Origin: Skeletonema tropicum
Taxonomy: Eukaryota > Bacillariophyta > Thalassiosirophyceae > Thalassiosirales > Thalassiosiraceae
Assembly (NCBI GenBank): GCA_037178625.1
Contig: CM074142.1
Location: forward strand, 1,488,001-1,552,000
Direction of reading: 5' to 3'
DNA length: 64,000 nucleotides
Shown piece after piece: positions 10,059 to 20,307 of this stretch. A model generated the notes under the pieces. It saw only the letters and a list, made by a program, of their open reading frames with translations, was not told the origin of the DNA and did no database searches. Position 1 is the stretch's first letter. Every line of letters starts with the position of its first letter. The translations under genes and the position numbers were made by a program.

Positions 10059-11564
10059 TTACCTTGAATCGTTCCACTTTTCTTCATTGTACCCAAACAC
10101 CCAAGCAGCCCATTTCTGCTCGTCTGTCAAATCTTTCCACCACTCGTCACAAAAGTCAGGGCAAAGATCTTTCCCATCGTCCCACTTTTTCTCATTGTAC
10201 CCAAACATTGCAGCTATAGAATGAGTGATATTAGATGCATGAAAGAGTAACAAAAGAGGAAACAGGAAGTACAATCGGTCAGTTCAAGCAAGACGAGTCA
10301 GGACTTTGGACTGCGACGATAATCACACAACTCACCGGCTTCCTGCACACAAGAAGGCAGCTCCCTCCACCATTCACCGTCCCAGGTTCCGATGGGAACG
10401 AGAATCTCAACTGGACAATCCCAGACAGTTGGTGCTGAAGTTGGCTCGTTCGTAGGTACTGCAGTTGAAGGTGCTGAAGTTGGCTCGCTTGTTGTGGGAG
10501 CTGAAGATGGAGATACTGTTGGTGCTGAAGTTGGCTCTTGCGTAGGTGCTGCAGTTGAAGGTGCTGAAGTTGGCTCGCTTGTTGTGGGAGCTGAAGATGG
10601 AGATACAGTTGGTTCTGAAGTTGGCTCTTTCGTAGGTGCCGCAGTTGAAGGTGCTGAAGTTGGCTCGCTTGTTGTGGGAGCTGAAGATGGAGATACAGTT
10701 GGTGCTGAAGTTGGCTCTTTCGTAGGTGCCGCAGTTGAAGGGGCTGAAGTTGGCTCGCTTGTCGTGGGAGCTGAAGATGGAGATACATGTTGGTGCTGAA
10801 GTTGGCTCGCTTGTTGTGGGAGCTGAAGATGGAGATACAGATGGTGCTGAAGTTGGCTCGCTTGTTGTGGGAGCTGAAGATGGAGATACAGTTGGTGCTG
10901 AAGTTGGCTCTTTCGTAGGTGCTGCAGTTGAAGGTGCTGAAGTTGGCTCGCTTGTTGTGGGAGCTGAAGATGGAGATACTGCAGTTGAAGGTGCTGAAGT
11001 TGGCTCGCTTGTTGTGGGAGCTGAAGATGGAGATACTGTTGGTGCTGAAGTTGGCTCTTTCGTAGGTGCTGCAGTTGAAGGTGCTGAAGTTGGCTCGCTT
11101 GTTGTGGGAGCTGAAGATGGAGATACAGTTGGTTCTGAAGTTGGCTCTTTCGTAGGTGCTGAAGTTGGCTCGCTTGTTGTGGGAGCTGAAGATGGAGATA
11201 CAGTTGGTGCTGAAGTTGGCTCTTTCGTAGGTGCCGCAGTTGAAGGTGCTAAAGTTGGCTCGCTTGTTGTGGGAGCTGGAGATACAGTGGTTGAATTTGA
11301 GGATGAGTTTGTCGTCGGAGCTGGAGGTATGGTCGGAGCTGGGGCGAGAGTTGTTGTTATTGTTGGGTTTGAGGTTGAGTTTGTCGTCGGGGCTGGAGAT
11401 ACAGTCGGAGCCGGAGCGGGAGATACTGTAGAGTTTGCAGTGTTAGTTGTGTTTGTGAGAGTCATTTGACGGACACGTAGGTACTGATTCGATGCCACAG
11501 CCACGGAGGCGGAGGCGCTCAAGTTGAGCACAAGGAGGAGCGTGGGCGTAGTGGCAAGCTTCAT
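10059..11564 (-). CDS. secreted SAPT-repeat protein, one-base frameshift
   Basis: Exon 1 is 11564-10336, exon 2 is 10213-10059, with a 122-bp GTGAGT...TAG intron. The start codes for a signal peptide (MKLATTPTLLLVLNLSASAS). A long Ser/Thr/Pro region follows, built from repeats such as SAPTVSPSSAPTTSEPT and STAAPTKEPTSAPT, a type common in diatom cell-surface proteins. The C-terminus is a small Trp-rich module: DCPVEILVPIGTWDGEWWRE, CVQEA, then two FGYNEKKWDD/FGYNEEKWND units around CPDFCDEWWKDLTDEQKWAAW. The two ends are in different frames: the 1,229-nt exon 1 has one base too many, and the extra T lies at about 10788, where one repeat reads GATACATGTTGG instead of GATACAGTTGG. The annotated frame therefore runs into a non-SAPT translation and stops at 10407. 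Either the allele is damaged or the base is a sequencing error in a repeat. Confidence 0.75.
10432..11290. repeat. coding minisatellite of SAPT units
   Basis: Degenerate tandem units of roughly 45-110 bp, recognisable on the plus strand by GAAGTTGGCTCGCTTGT, GTGGGAGCTGAAGATGG and CTTTCGTAGGTGC phrases. Unit order varies, as expected from unequal exchange. Long open frames on the opposite strand here are a by-product of the repeat. Confidence 0.85.
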
Positions 11565-11741
11565 AGCATACTTAGTGTTGGTTAGCTTGGGAAAAATTAT
11601 GAGAAGTCAGTAGTGATTCTCAAACGTTAAACCAGCTACTTCCGTGATCCGATTTGTGGTCCGTCGGAGCATTGATCCGGCGTTGAGTGTTTTCATGTGA
11701 AATCGCGGAAATCGCCGAAATTCCCCTGAAAACCCCCACCT

Positions 11742-12560
11742 TTATCCCTTCCCGCCAACTCTACCTACACACTTATCTTTACCACTATCTACTTCTTCTT
11801 CCTCCCCAAGCACAACCCTCTTACTCTTCCGCACAACGGGAGCGGCGGCACATTTGCCTGTAGTCCTCGCACTCTTCTTAACAGGAGAGTGGCCAGTAGA
11901 CTCTGGTCTCACTCTTTCCGTTCGCAATAGCAGCCACCACAACAAGAGCAGCTGCCTTCTTGCCCGTGAGGCTGAAGGACTCAGAGAGAAGGCATCACAA
12001 ATTCAGCATACTGCTCATCTGGAACCACGGGAAAGGAATGTCATCGTATGCAGGTTTTTGGCCCTTCCAGAAGAAGCAAAATCATGAAGCATGGATACCC
12101 TTCTATCAGTGGACTGTTGAGGGTCTCCGAAAACACACACCAAGATCAAGATTTGGATTTTCTAGTGGGATAGTCCTTGTTGATGTTGCCATTGTAGCTT
12201 TCCAATGCGCAGTTGGTACGGCTAATGTTTCGGAAGACGCCGGTAGACTTGGAATTCAGTTCAGAGAGATTCCAGAGCGACGATGTCATCTCTTTTTACC
12301 AAACCACTGGTGCCCACTGGTGCTGCATGTACTGCCAAAAGAGGATCATCTTGTTGTAACCTTCATCGCTGTTGAACCATTGACGAAGAGGAATCTTGCT
12401 TTTCATCTTGCAACTTGATGGTCTTATCACCCGCAGTAGTCTCAATGAGCATTGCCACAACACCGGTCCCTTCGACTCAACACTTTTCACATCTTCGATG
12501 GGCAAGACAGTCAGTAGGTCAAGCATGCCCGGCTTTATCAAATGAGAGACGACCTCCAAC
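11742..12560 (-). pseudogene. decayed transposase-like gene (possible MULE relic)
   Basis: Successive minus-strand frames broken by stops and shifts give protein-like pieces: LLTVLPIEDVKSVESKG, VIRPSSCKMKSKIPLRQWF (12559-12296), then FRNISRTNCALESYNGNINK (around 12220), and a basic tail TGHSPVKKSARTTGK...APVVRKSKRVV (11945-11742). The RTNCALESYNG phrase resembles the R(T)NN(A/S)LE.(Y/F)(N/H) motif near the end of MULE-type transposases, and a basic tail fits. No terminal repeats were found. The call rests on one motif, so it is tentative. Confidence 0.35.
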
Positions 12561-12929
12561 TGTCAACACTTCTGAGCCTGCTAGCTCGCTTTAATGATAT
12601 GTAGTGAAGCCAGCATTGAGATGAAGCGGACATGGATAGGGTCGGTCAATGGTGATCAAGATCCAAGAAGAGTGAGAGAGGAGGTGTGACGCGCCAAATA
12701 CCACATTACATCATCTTGTGTGCACATGCGTCTGCAATGCTTCTTTCAATTAAATTGTATAAAAAAGACGTACAGACGTTTCGTCGTGACGATGACTCAC
12801 ACTTCGTACAATACTCAAAAACCGAAGCCACCTCGTTGGAAATGGCGTGTTCTTTGCTGGCCGTAGTTAGTTGGTAATTCACAATCTTGCTGGTAGCTTG
12901 ATCTCAATTGCTACGATACGCCCGCCATC
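12561..12929. promoter_or_regulatory. presumed promoter region of the alpha/beta hydrolase
   Basis: Non-coding stretch directly upstream of the ATG at 12930. No specific element identified. Confidence 0.25.
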
Positions 12930-14388
12930 ATGAAGCTCGCCTGCGCCTTCCTCTCCCTGACTGGAGCACTACTTGCTGCGTCTCCAGCAACAGCATTTGC
13001 ACCACCAAGCGTCACTTCATCAACTACACGACTTTCATCATCCAAATCTTCACTACACATGTCCACCACCGAAGCAACAACAGCAGCGCCCAACATGCCA
13101 AGCCACTCACCCGCCACCTCCCTCCCCAATCAAATCTACAAATGGAGAGGATACGATATTCGCTACCAAGTGACCGGACCGCCCAATGCCGATCACACCT
13201 TGCTACTCGTTCATGGACTGTTTGTCAACTCGGATCATTGGAGGAAGACGCTGACGGGACTGCAGGCTCTTAGTGATGATTTGCACGGTGAAAGTGATGA
13301 AAAGAAGAAGAAGAAGAGTATTCGAATTTATGCGATTGACCTACTCGGGAGTGGATGGTCTTCCAAACCATCCACAATGGATCCAATGGCACAAGCGGTA
13401 AGTGGAGAGAATGGACGGTTTACCAATTGTGATTCTACTTGCTACCGTGAGGCAAACCCTACGTCCACCACCAACAAACAACAACAACAACGACCAACAA
13501 AAGTACGTTCCGCAGCAATACTCCAAAATACACCACTTGGGGACAGCCTCGGGTGGGAATCGATTGGCCACATCATTGGAATTACGTCATCCATTGAGAA
13601 GTCCGTACAATTTTTATACGTGGGCGGAACAGATTGCAGATTTTACTCATGATGTGATACATTCCAATCATTATTGGAATGATGATGCTGACAATAATAA
13701 TGATAGTACGGATGACGAAAGTGTAGCAGCAGCAGCAGCATCTTCAGCAGCAGCAACACCAATAGTGACACTAGTTGCCAACTCCATTGGGACAATGTCC
13801 TCCCTCCAATCCATCCTAGACGAACCAAACTTATTCAACGGCTGTCTAGTCATCAATCCCAACTTTCGCGAATTACACATGGCCGAAGTACCCTTCTCCA
13901 CCCTTACCATGCCACTAGTCCGTCAAATCCAATCGTTATTACGTAACAATGGACATGGACTGTTCGCAAGTCTTGCCAAGCCCAATACAGTCAAGGAGAT
14001 ATTAAAAGAGCCATATGCTGTTGTTGATGCGGTTGATGATGAATTGGTATCGGTGTTATTGGATCCATTATTGACTGCGGGTGCAGATGATGTAGTATTT
14101 GACACCTTGAGTTATTCCGCTGGACCATTGCCCGAACAACAATTATCCTCGAAACACTACCCCAAGGAAACATGTCCCACATGGGTGATATATGGAGAGG
14201 CTGATCCATGGACACCCAAGAAACGTGTGGAAAATCTCAAGAATGTGGGACGTGTGGGGGATGAGTATGGGGAGAGTACGGTAGAGAGGATTGTGGGGTT
14301 GGAGGGTGTGGGGCATTGTCCTCATGATGAGAGTCCGGAGGTTGTGAATGGGTTGATTTTGGAGTTTTTGGATCGATTGAGTTGTTAA
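12930..14388 (+). CDS. plastid-targeted alpha/beta hydrolase, 2 exons
   Basis: Exon 1 12930-13397, intron 13398-13515 (118 bp, GTAAGT...GCAG, phase 0), exon 2 13516-14388; 446 aa. The N-terminus MKLACAFLSLTGALLAASPA-TAFAPP is a signal peptide ending in an ATA-FAP site; a Phe at the cleavage site followed by a Ser/Thr-rich transit peptide is the plastid import signal of diatoms. The hydrolase has the oxyanion segment LLLVHGLFVNSDHW, YAIDLLGSGWSS, a GxSxG-like nucleophile elbow VANSIGT (Ala in place of the first Gly), the acid region WVIYGEADPWTP and the catalytic His in GVGHCPHDESPEVVN. SPYNFYTWAEQIADF is shared with plant plastid hydrolases of the pheophytinase-like group. A role in chlorophyll or lipid ester hydrolysis is plausible; the substrate is not shown by sequence. 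Ala and Asn runs interrupt the region before the nucleophile. Confidence 0.85.
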
Positions 14389-15063
14389 TGAGAGAGAGAA
14401 TGGGTCGGATTGGATTGGAAGTGTAATAATAGTAGACGAATGATGGTTATGGTATTGCATATTCATTTCCTTCTCTCGCCATAAGCACGAAGAAGCAACG
14501 CCCCGACACTAGACACTATTGCCGAGGATTATGGTAGATACCTCATCATTGTATAACAACTTCGCTTTTGCAGCTGCTAACGCAATTTCGAATACCTTGT
14601 TTGCGACGACAATGTATTGTAGACTCATAAAAATGTCATTGATATGATCAGGATGAAATAATTTGATCGCCGAACAATGAAGTTATCATCTGCCGCTTGG
14701 AAGGCTCGACGCTCGCAATTTTAATAATACATTGCCGATGTCATCGATGCACAAGAACAAGAATAACAAATAATCAGTCTTCGGCTCTACGTGATCCAAA
14801 CAATTATCAAGTTATTGATGTGTAAGACTGTGGAGATGGGTTCATCCTGGCCACAGCAAACACAGAGCTCGCAATAGAGATACAGAACTGACAGGTTGCT
14901 GGTTGGTAATGAATACATCAAGTTTAGCGAGCTGTTTCTATTTTGTCTGCATCTCTTTTCAACCAAGTATTGCTGAGTACATTGATACTACGTTTGGTGT
15001 TTGTTCCCTACTTTGTTTTCTTGTTAATTCCACCACACAAGTCAACGTTTTAGCTTATTCTCT
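14389..15063. other. intergenic, nothing recognised
   Basis: Between the convergent hydrolase and Cys-rich genes. Only short frames, no repeats of note. Confidence 0.4.
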
Positions 15064-15687
15064 TCATTTTCTCTCTGGTGCAGTGCAAGCGGCGGCACAG
15101 GTGGAATCACAGTTGCCACTTTCATCTCCAATGTAATCAAACATATCGTAGGTAGCACAAGTGTTCAAATCCTCCTCGACAGTGTCCTCTTCACCTTCAA
15201 ATTCACACTTGGCCTTGGCTTCGACCGCTCCGGTCTCATCATCACATTCGCATTCACAGCAGGCAATGCAAGTGTCCGTACTAAATGCTCCACCGTTGGG
15301 ACACTCAGTCCCAGTAGCTGGTAATGTTTGTTTTGGGCAACCATTGTTTGGTGTGTGGCCATCCTTGGTTGGATGACCGTCTGGAGGTCCTGGTTGGTCT
15401 GGCTTGGCGAGGTGGCGGAGTGCTCCGTGCTCAGTAGCGGTAGCGGCATCTCCTCCAATGCTGAAGGTGAAGAAGTTGTCGAGGTGGGATCAGATATCAG
15501 AATTATTTCGGAACACAGCAACAGCAGCATCTATGTGATTGAAAAGTACACAGAAATGCATCAACGTCAACTTCATGCTTGAGTCGAGTTCGAGTTGGTC
15601 ATACCACGTCGCACATGAAATGACTTAGTGGAGATTCCTTTAGGCTCACCTGAGGAGGAAGATCAAGGATGAGATAGATAGCTTCAT
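15064..15687 (-). CDS. secreted cysteine-rich protein, 2 exons
   Basis: Exon 1 15687-15650 (signal peptide start MKLSISSLIFLL), intron 15649-15461 (189 bp, CAG|GTGAGC...TTCAG, phase 2), exon 2 15460-15064; 144 aa. Splicing joins the signal peptide to SIGGDAATATEH. The mature protein has a Pro/His-rich spacer (KPDQPGPPDGHPTKDGH) and a Cys-rich acidic domain: NGCPK, GTECPNGG, DTCIACCECECDDETG, AKCEFEGEED, NTCATYDMFDYIG, NCDSTCAAAC. The exon structure is inferred from frame and splice sites; it avoids an in-frame TGA at 15490-15492 that would break a one-exon reading from an ATG at 15576. Likely extracellular; function unknown. It resembles the gene at 5095 in plan only. Confidence 0.65.
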
Positions 15688-15763
15688 AGTGTAAGTGCAA
15701 GTGATATCGGCTGGTGTTGAGATGATAATGCAGATGCTGTGTGACAGGATGAGTGTGTAGTTG

Positions 15764-15817
15764 TTGAGCAAAGAATTATGTTCTTCACTGTTGAGCAAAG
15801 AATTATGTTCTTCACTG
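15764..15817. repeat. 27-bp perfect direct repeat, two copies
   Basis: The 27-bp unit starting TTGAGCAAAGAATTATG is repeated without change at 15764-15790 and 15791-15817, about 80 bp upstream of the Cys-rich gene start. It may be a recent replication-slippage event in the promoter or leader. Confidence 0.9.
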
Positions 15818-17286
15818 CTTCTTTTTGTTCCGCTGCGACAGACAAGCTGCCTGCTGCCTGACACCTTCACTCACGCGACACGATTGATGACGAAGACCCG
15901 GACGAAGACCCTTACAATTTGCAGTAATTTGCAAAAGCTCTGGGGCCATAAGTACTCCTAGATGATAATGTCGCCTCTTGAGGGCCAGCTAGAGGGCAGA
16001 CATACTTTAAAATAAAGTCACGAGACTCGCCGGCCACAAACATCCATGGCGGAGACGTCGAGCTCCGGAGATGAGAGGGTACTCATCATAGAAGTCATTA
16101 CAGGGCACTGCAAGCTACAAGGTGCTGCGAGCAGAGGGCTAATTAAGTACCTACTTGTATCTGCTGAATATAAATGTGCGTGAATCACGAGCTAGCACGG
16201 CAATGGCTACACTGTTGTTGTATGTGGATCTTTTGCTGATGGTTAACCACAGTCTTTTAGTGCTGCCTTGAGCTCGCTCGGGCCTCTCTTCTTAGGAAGC
16301 TCGGGCTATTGGTGGGGTGCGTGAATGTTGTGCTGAATGGGTCGTACTTAGTAGGAGTAATTCTTTTTTACTGCTTCTTCTTCTTATGACCCTGTCATCT
16401 CCGTCTGCAGAGCAGTTGCCTGACACCTTCACTCACGCGACACGATTGATGATGAAGACCCGGAGAAGACCCGTGTATGCATGTAATTTGCATAAGCTCT
16501 CGGTCGGGGTCAACACTTACTGATAGTCTTCTATTTGGGGCCGATGTGACTAGAAATTGGGATTTGATCCGAATGTTATTATATTATTATGCATTCAATC
16601 CGAACAAGCGCATCTACAGATACATTCCCTCCTCTATCTTGCACGCTCGTCTTCTGCTCTTTCATTCACGATAGCTGTCACTGTCAACTACGAAACAAAG
16701 CGGAAGAGAGGGAGAAGCAGGAAAGGTGTTTGTGTAGGGTTACTATTCCATATCGACCACTTATGAGTGAGAAAGAGAGAAAGAAGAAAAATGGATTTCA
16801 CATTTGAGGTGTAAGTAGTAGTAGGCTAGTGATGGCTATGGTATTTTGGTTGTTGTTTGTGTGACTTGTATTGCCTGTTTCATTGAAAGTGGAGCATCCC
16901 GAAGACAGTCCCTAATCTTTGAAGTAAATATCTCTGGTCTTCGTTCCTTGGTGGCTTGGCTATCTTCGTTCATAATAATATAACAGAAATTTTAAAGTAC
17001 GTCTGGACGAGGCTTGGAGGATCATACACCTCCTCTTGCTACAAGAATTGAAGCAGATCATGCTTTGTCTTGTTGGAGAACAGTCTTTGATGGGATGCAG
17101 TTGTACTCAATGCCAGACTATGTCATTGTACGCACCGAAAGAAGTCCGAATGACAAGGAATGTCATTGATAAATTAGAGCATGCTGTCGTCGTAGATCCC
17201 AGACTTTTCCTCTTTGGCTCTAATTTGGCTCCCATGATTGTTGATTGCATACTAAGATTGAAGCATTTTCAAACCAACCTCAACTC
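15818..17286. other. intergenic with a dispersed ~55-bp duplicated segment
   Basis: A block beginning CTGACACCTTCACTCACGCG and running through GACACGATTGATGA to GAAGACCC occurs near 15860-15912 and again near 16420-16471, with similar bases on both sides (ATTTGCA...AGCTCT). No coding region is convincing in this 1.5 kb. Confidence 0.55.
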
Positions 17287-19686
17287 CTACACAGGTGCAT
17301 TCAAGTTCTCTAGCTCCGACAGTATTTGGGAGTAATAAGAATGTGCGATGTCATTAACAATCGTTCCGTCTTTGTTCGTTACCGTATTGGCAGATAACTC
17401 TAAGCACTTGAGACCCTCCTTGATGAGTTCAGATTCAGATGCTTCTTGTGCATTGCAACCAGTGATCTTGGCCAAGCAGAGACAAGCTTCTGCGCAAATA
17501 GTGGACCAAGTAGCATCAAAAAATGACAGAGATGTTGCCTCAAAATGCTCTGGGTCCTTTCTTTTCAACATGTATGTGACATCTGCCTTCAAATCAGCAT
17601 ATGCCTCACCTCCCGAGCTACGGCACTTGAGGATGATCATTATTGCCACGCGCATGACTAAACAAGGATGCGCCTTACTCCCGGCTAATGCGGCTGGATC
17701 AGAAACATGGCTTTTGAACAGCTCAAGGGCCTTCTTAGCAGTGCTTGTTTCTCCCTGGTTCGCCATTGTGCGGCAGACGGGAGTCAAGAAGGCAAGTTTA
17801 GTGACAACCTTTGTTGCTTCAATCTCTGGCAACATTGTGTCGATAACTTCATCGCACACTTGGAGTGCCTCGTCACTACGGCCATAGTGATGCAGCCAGA
17901 AAGTGCTCGAGGCAATTATATCAATGCAGTTATCTGTCACGTATTCTTTCATGAGTACCTTCGAGTGAAGCTGAGGATCATAGATAGATTTCATTGCATC
18001 GATGACCGATAGAGCATCTTCAAATTTACCTTGTCGTCTCATGACATCAGCCTGGAAGGCAAGGGCGCGGCATTGGTGATATTGCTGATAATTCGTCTCC
18101 TTCAAGAAGTTCTTTGCCAAAGCAGTTTCAAAGTCTTCTCGTGACATATTGTTGGGAGGGGTATATATCATCGATTTGGAAATAACATTCATTGAGCTAT
18201 AACACGGAAAGATAATGCGCCTATCACTCAATTGAGTTTTTGCTGGAGCTTTGTCGAAGATGTCCAATGCGTCCATACAGCTCTTTACGAACCTCCTTTC
18301 TGCATCTTTATCATCATTATTAGAAAGAAAGATTCTGTGCCAAAGCTTCGAGCTCTTGATAAGTGTTTTGATGACAATCTCAAGAGACTTTGGACCGAAC
18401 GAATACACCTCAGACAGAGTAAATCCTTCTTCCCAAGAGAACTTATCATCCCCCACTTTGAATAAGGTAAGAATATCTCGGTTCATATCCACTGCTTTTG
18501 ATGTAGATCCCATTGTGTCAAACATCTCGCTCATTATAGCTTTGTCGTCAGCGGCGTTCAGTATCAGTGGATCATCCTCTACTTTTCCATCATGAGACGA
18601 TGTTGAGAGACTTGATGATGTCATTTTTTGTTTAGGAAGCGATGTTCCTTCTTTACTATTTGCATTTTCCTTTCCTGTGCTCATGGTTACATTCTGTAAC
18701 TTAGTCTGAGCAATATTATAGGAAAGAGGAAGCACAAAGCTCATCACCGATGCAGCCAACAAATAAGCACGAGCATTTGGCTGCGCCTGCCCGATCATTC
18801 CTGCAGCTGGCAACGTCCCAAGAAGCACCCAAAATGAAGATGTCATAGATGCTGCAATCTCATTCAACTCCAGAAACTTATCTGGTATACCTTTGCTTTG
18901 GATATTGATCAGCAATGAGATGGCAAAAGGCATCAACGCTAGTACTATACCCACAATGAGAACATACGGACCGGCTCTAGATTCGCAAGTGAAGTGCTCT
19001 TCTTCCTCGATCATTTGGACGCTGCCCATTCTAACACTAGGCACTGACAAATTGATGATTTGTAAGACAAGTTGAGGGACGAGTAATACCATAGCAACAA
19101 ATATTGAGTCGGCAAACGTTATGGCCCGTCGAATGCCGCTGTTGCTCCCCATCTTCTCCCTTCCTCTGCTGCCGACATATCTTCCCAGCTGCGACAATGT
19201 GCTTAGGACATTCATGACTTTCAATCTAGCCGCTCCCACTGCATCAATTTCACCACCTGATGCCGCAAATGTAGCTGTAGAGCTAATGATGCTGCCTATC
19301 CTCCATGCCCTACCTACCAACAAGTTTCCCATGAATGTGATGGACGTAAGGATGATTGGTTGACGAAGTGCGCATGTCGCATCATACTCTGGAAATGCAA
19401 ACAGAAATGATGCAATTGTTGCAATAGCAGCAGCTGTCGCAAAGAGCGATAGGCTTCGAAGTTGGAAGAGCTGTAGCTGCAGATTGTTTTGATGTTTGTA
19501 TAGATCCACTGCTAATTTGAGCTGAGCTAAACCCAGAGTCAAAAGAAGCAATCCGAAGCATACTCGGAAAGATGTGGTGCTATCGACACTCCCGATGACA
19601 GTGGCTAGGACAACAAGTAGTGCGAGTCCCCCTGCAGCAATATAATGTTGTAGATGCAGATTACGATAGTGCATCGTTGATTTCAT
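17287..19686 (-). CDS. 7TM (class C GPCR-like) protein with TPR-like tail
   Basis: 799 aa, one exon. The first ~330 residues hold about seven hydrophobic segments: YIAAGGLALLVVLATVIG, FRVCFGLLLLTLGLAQL, LFATAAAIATIASFLFAF, ADSIFVAMVLLVPQLVLQII, GPYVLIVGIVLALMPFAISL, SFWVLLGTLPAAGMIG and YLLAASVMSFVLPLSY. Features such as CALRQPIILTSITFMGNLLV...AWRI and HFTCESRAGPYV before TM5 recall the Cys-containing loops of family 3 (GABA-B-like) receptors, which are numerous in diatoms, but there is no large extracellular ligand domain. A Ser/Lys linker follows, then a helical C-terminal half (about 540-720) with TPR-like pairs (CRALAFQADVMRRQGKFEDAL, SEDALQVCDEVIDTML-type, ANQGETSTAKKALELF). Signalling role is inference; it may instead be an unrelated multi-pass protein. 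Confidence 0.65.
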   Translation of the reverse strand: MKSTMHYRNLHLQHYIAAGGLALLVVLATVIGSVDSTTSFRVCFGLLLLTLGLAQLKLAVDLYKHQNNLQLQLFQLRSLSLFATAAAIATIASFLFAFPEYDATCALRQPIILTSITFMGNLLVGRAWRIGSIISSTATFAASGGEIDAVGAARLKVMNVLSTLSQLGRYVGSRGREKMGSNSGIRRAITFADSIFVAMVLLVPQLVLQIINLSVPSVRMGSVQMIEEEEHFTCESRAGPYVLIVGIVLALMPFAISLLINIQSKGIPDKFLELNEIAASMTSSFWVLLGTLPAAGMIGQAQPNARAYLLAASVMSFVLPLSYNIAQTKLQNVTMSTGKENANSKEGTSLPKQKMTSSSLSTSSHDGKVEDDPLILNAADDKAIMSEMFDTMGSTSKAVDMNRDILTLFKVGDDKFSWEEGFTLSEVYSFGPKSLEIVIKTLIKSSKLWHRIFLSNNDDKDAERRFVKSCMDALDIFDKAPAKTQLSDRRIIFPCYSSMNVISKSMIYTPPNNMSREDFETALAKNFLKETNYQQYHQCRALAFQADVMRRQGKFEDALSVIDAMKSIYDPQLHSKVLMKEYVTDNCIDIIASSTFWLHHYGRSDEALQVCDEVIDTMLPEIEATKVVTKLAFLTPVCRTMANQGETSTAKKALELFKSHVSDPAALAGSKAHPCLVMRVAIMIILKCRSSGGEAYADLKADVTYMLKRKDPEHFEATSLSFFDATWSTICAEACLCLAKITGCNAQEASESELIKEGLKCLELSANTVTNKDGTIVNDIAHSYYSQILSELENLNAPV

Positions 19687-20307
19687 TGTTTGTTTGTCAG
19701 CTTTCGCTTAATCCACGTCTTTGGTTTAACTTGTTTTGATTTGAGAATAAAGCAACAAGAGCAAGGGGTGTGTGGAATTGATCCTTTCACCCTTGCTACT
19801 TGACTTATCTTACTCCTATGATAATCCCTGATAGCCCCTTCGCTATTTATTGCTGTGAAGGAATGAGCACATCGTGCTGCTTAGCGCTTTTACGTGTAAG
19901 TAGTGTACGCAGGGCCGATAGTTCTGTCTTTGGCATCATCCGCGATTCAAATTTTTTCTTCACAACATTCATTTTCGCGTCAACGAGACGCCACCTGTCA
20001 CGATCTCGACCTTCTCTCCGGAATAGAAGTCCGTGGAGCTGAAGAGTTTCTCAATTCGATTCGTATTTACCGGAAGCTTCAAGTGCAAGATTCGAGATGA
20101 GTGAAATCTTCCTTCCTCCGCCTCGCGCGCGCTTGTAGCTTGTATGTAAGTAGCTTGGCTTGGCCAGAATGAAAGGGAAAGGGAATAAAGATTGACACCT
20201 GCAGCTGGATAGAGCAGACAGTTGTCAGTTGTTCTCCATTCCATAGACAATAGGGCAGGCTAATACAACAAGCTGCCGACAATCATTTTGACGGGGTACA
20301 TGAAGAA
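19687..20307. promoter_or_regulatory. divergent intergenic region
   Basis: Separates the 7TM gene (minus) from the methyltransferase-like gene (plus), so it should hold both promoters. No defined element was recognised. Confidence 0.3.

Noticed and set aside
10392..11469. Long plus-strand frames rich in GAEVGSLVVGAEDGDTV
   Set aside because: They are the antisense of the SAPT repeats; triplet-periodic repeats open all three frames. No signal peptide or conserved module is present on this strand.
15490..15492. In-frame TGA that might encode selenocysteine in a one-exon reading from 15576
   Set aside because: A 15687-15650 exon with a GTGAGC donor joins in phase to 15460 and gives a better signal peptide without the TGA, so the codon lies in an intron.
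15818..16530. Repeated CTGACACCTTCACTCACG blocks as a possible CRISPR-like array
   Set aside because: Only two copies about 560 bp apart, with no regular spacers, in a eukaryotic genome; this is a dispersed duplication.
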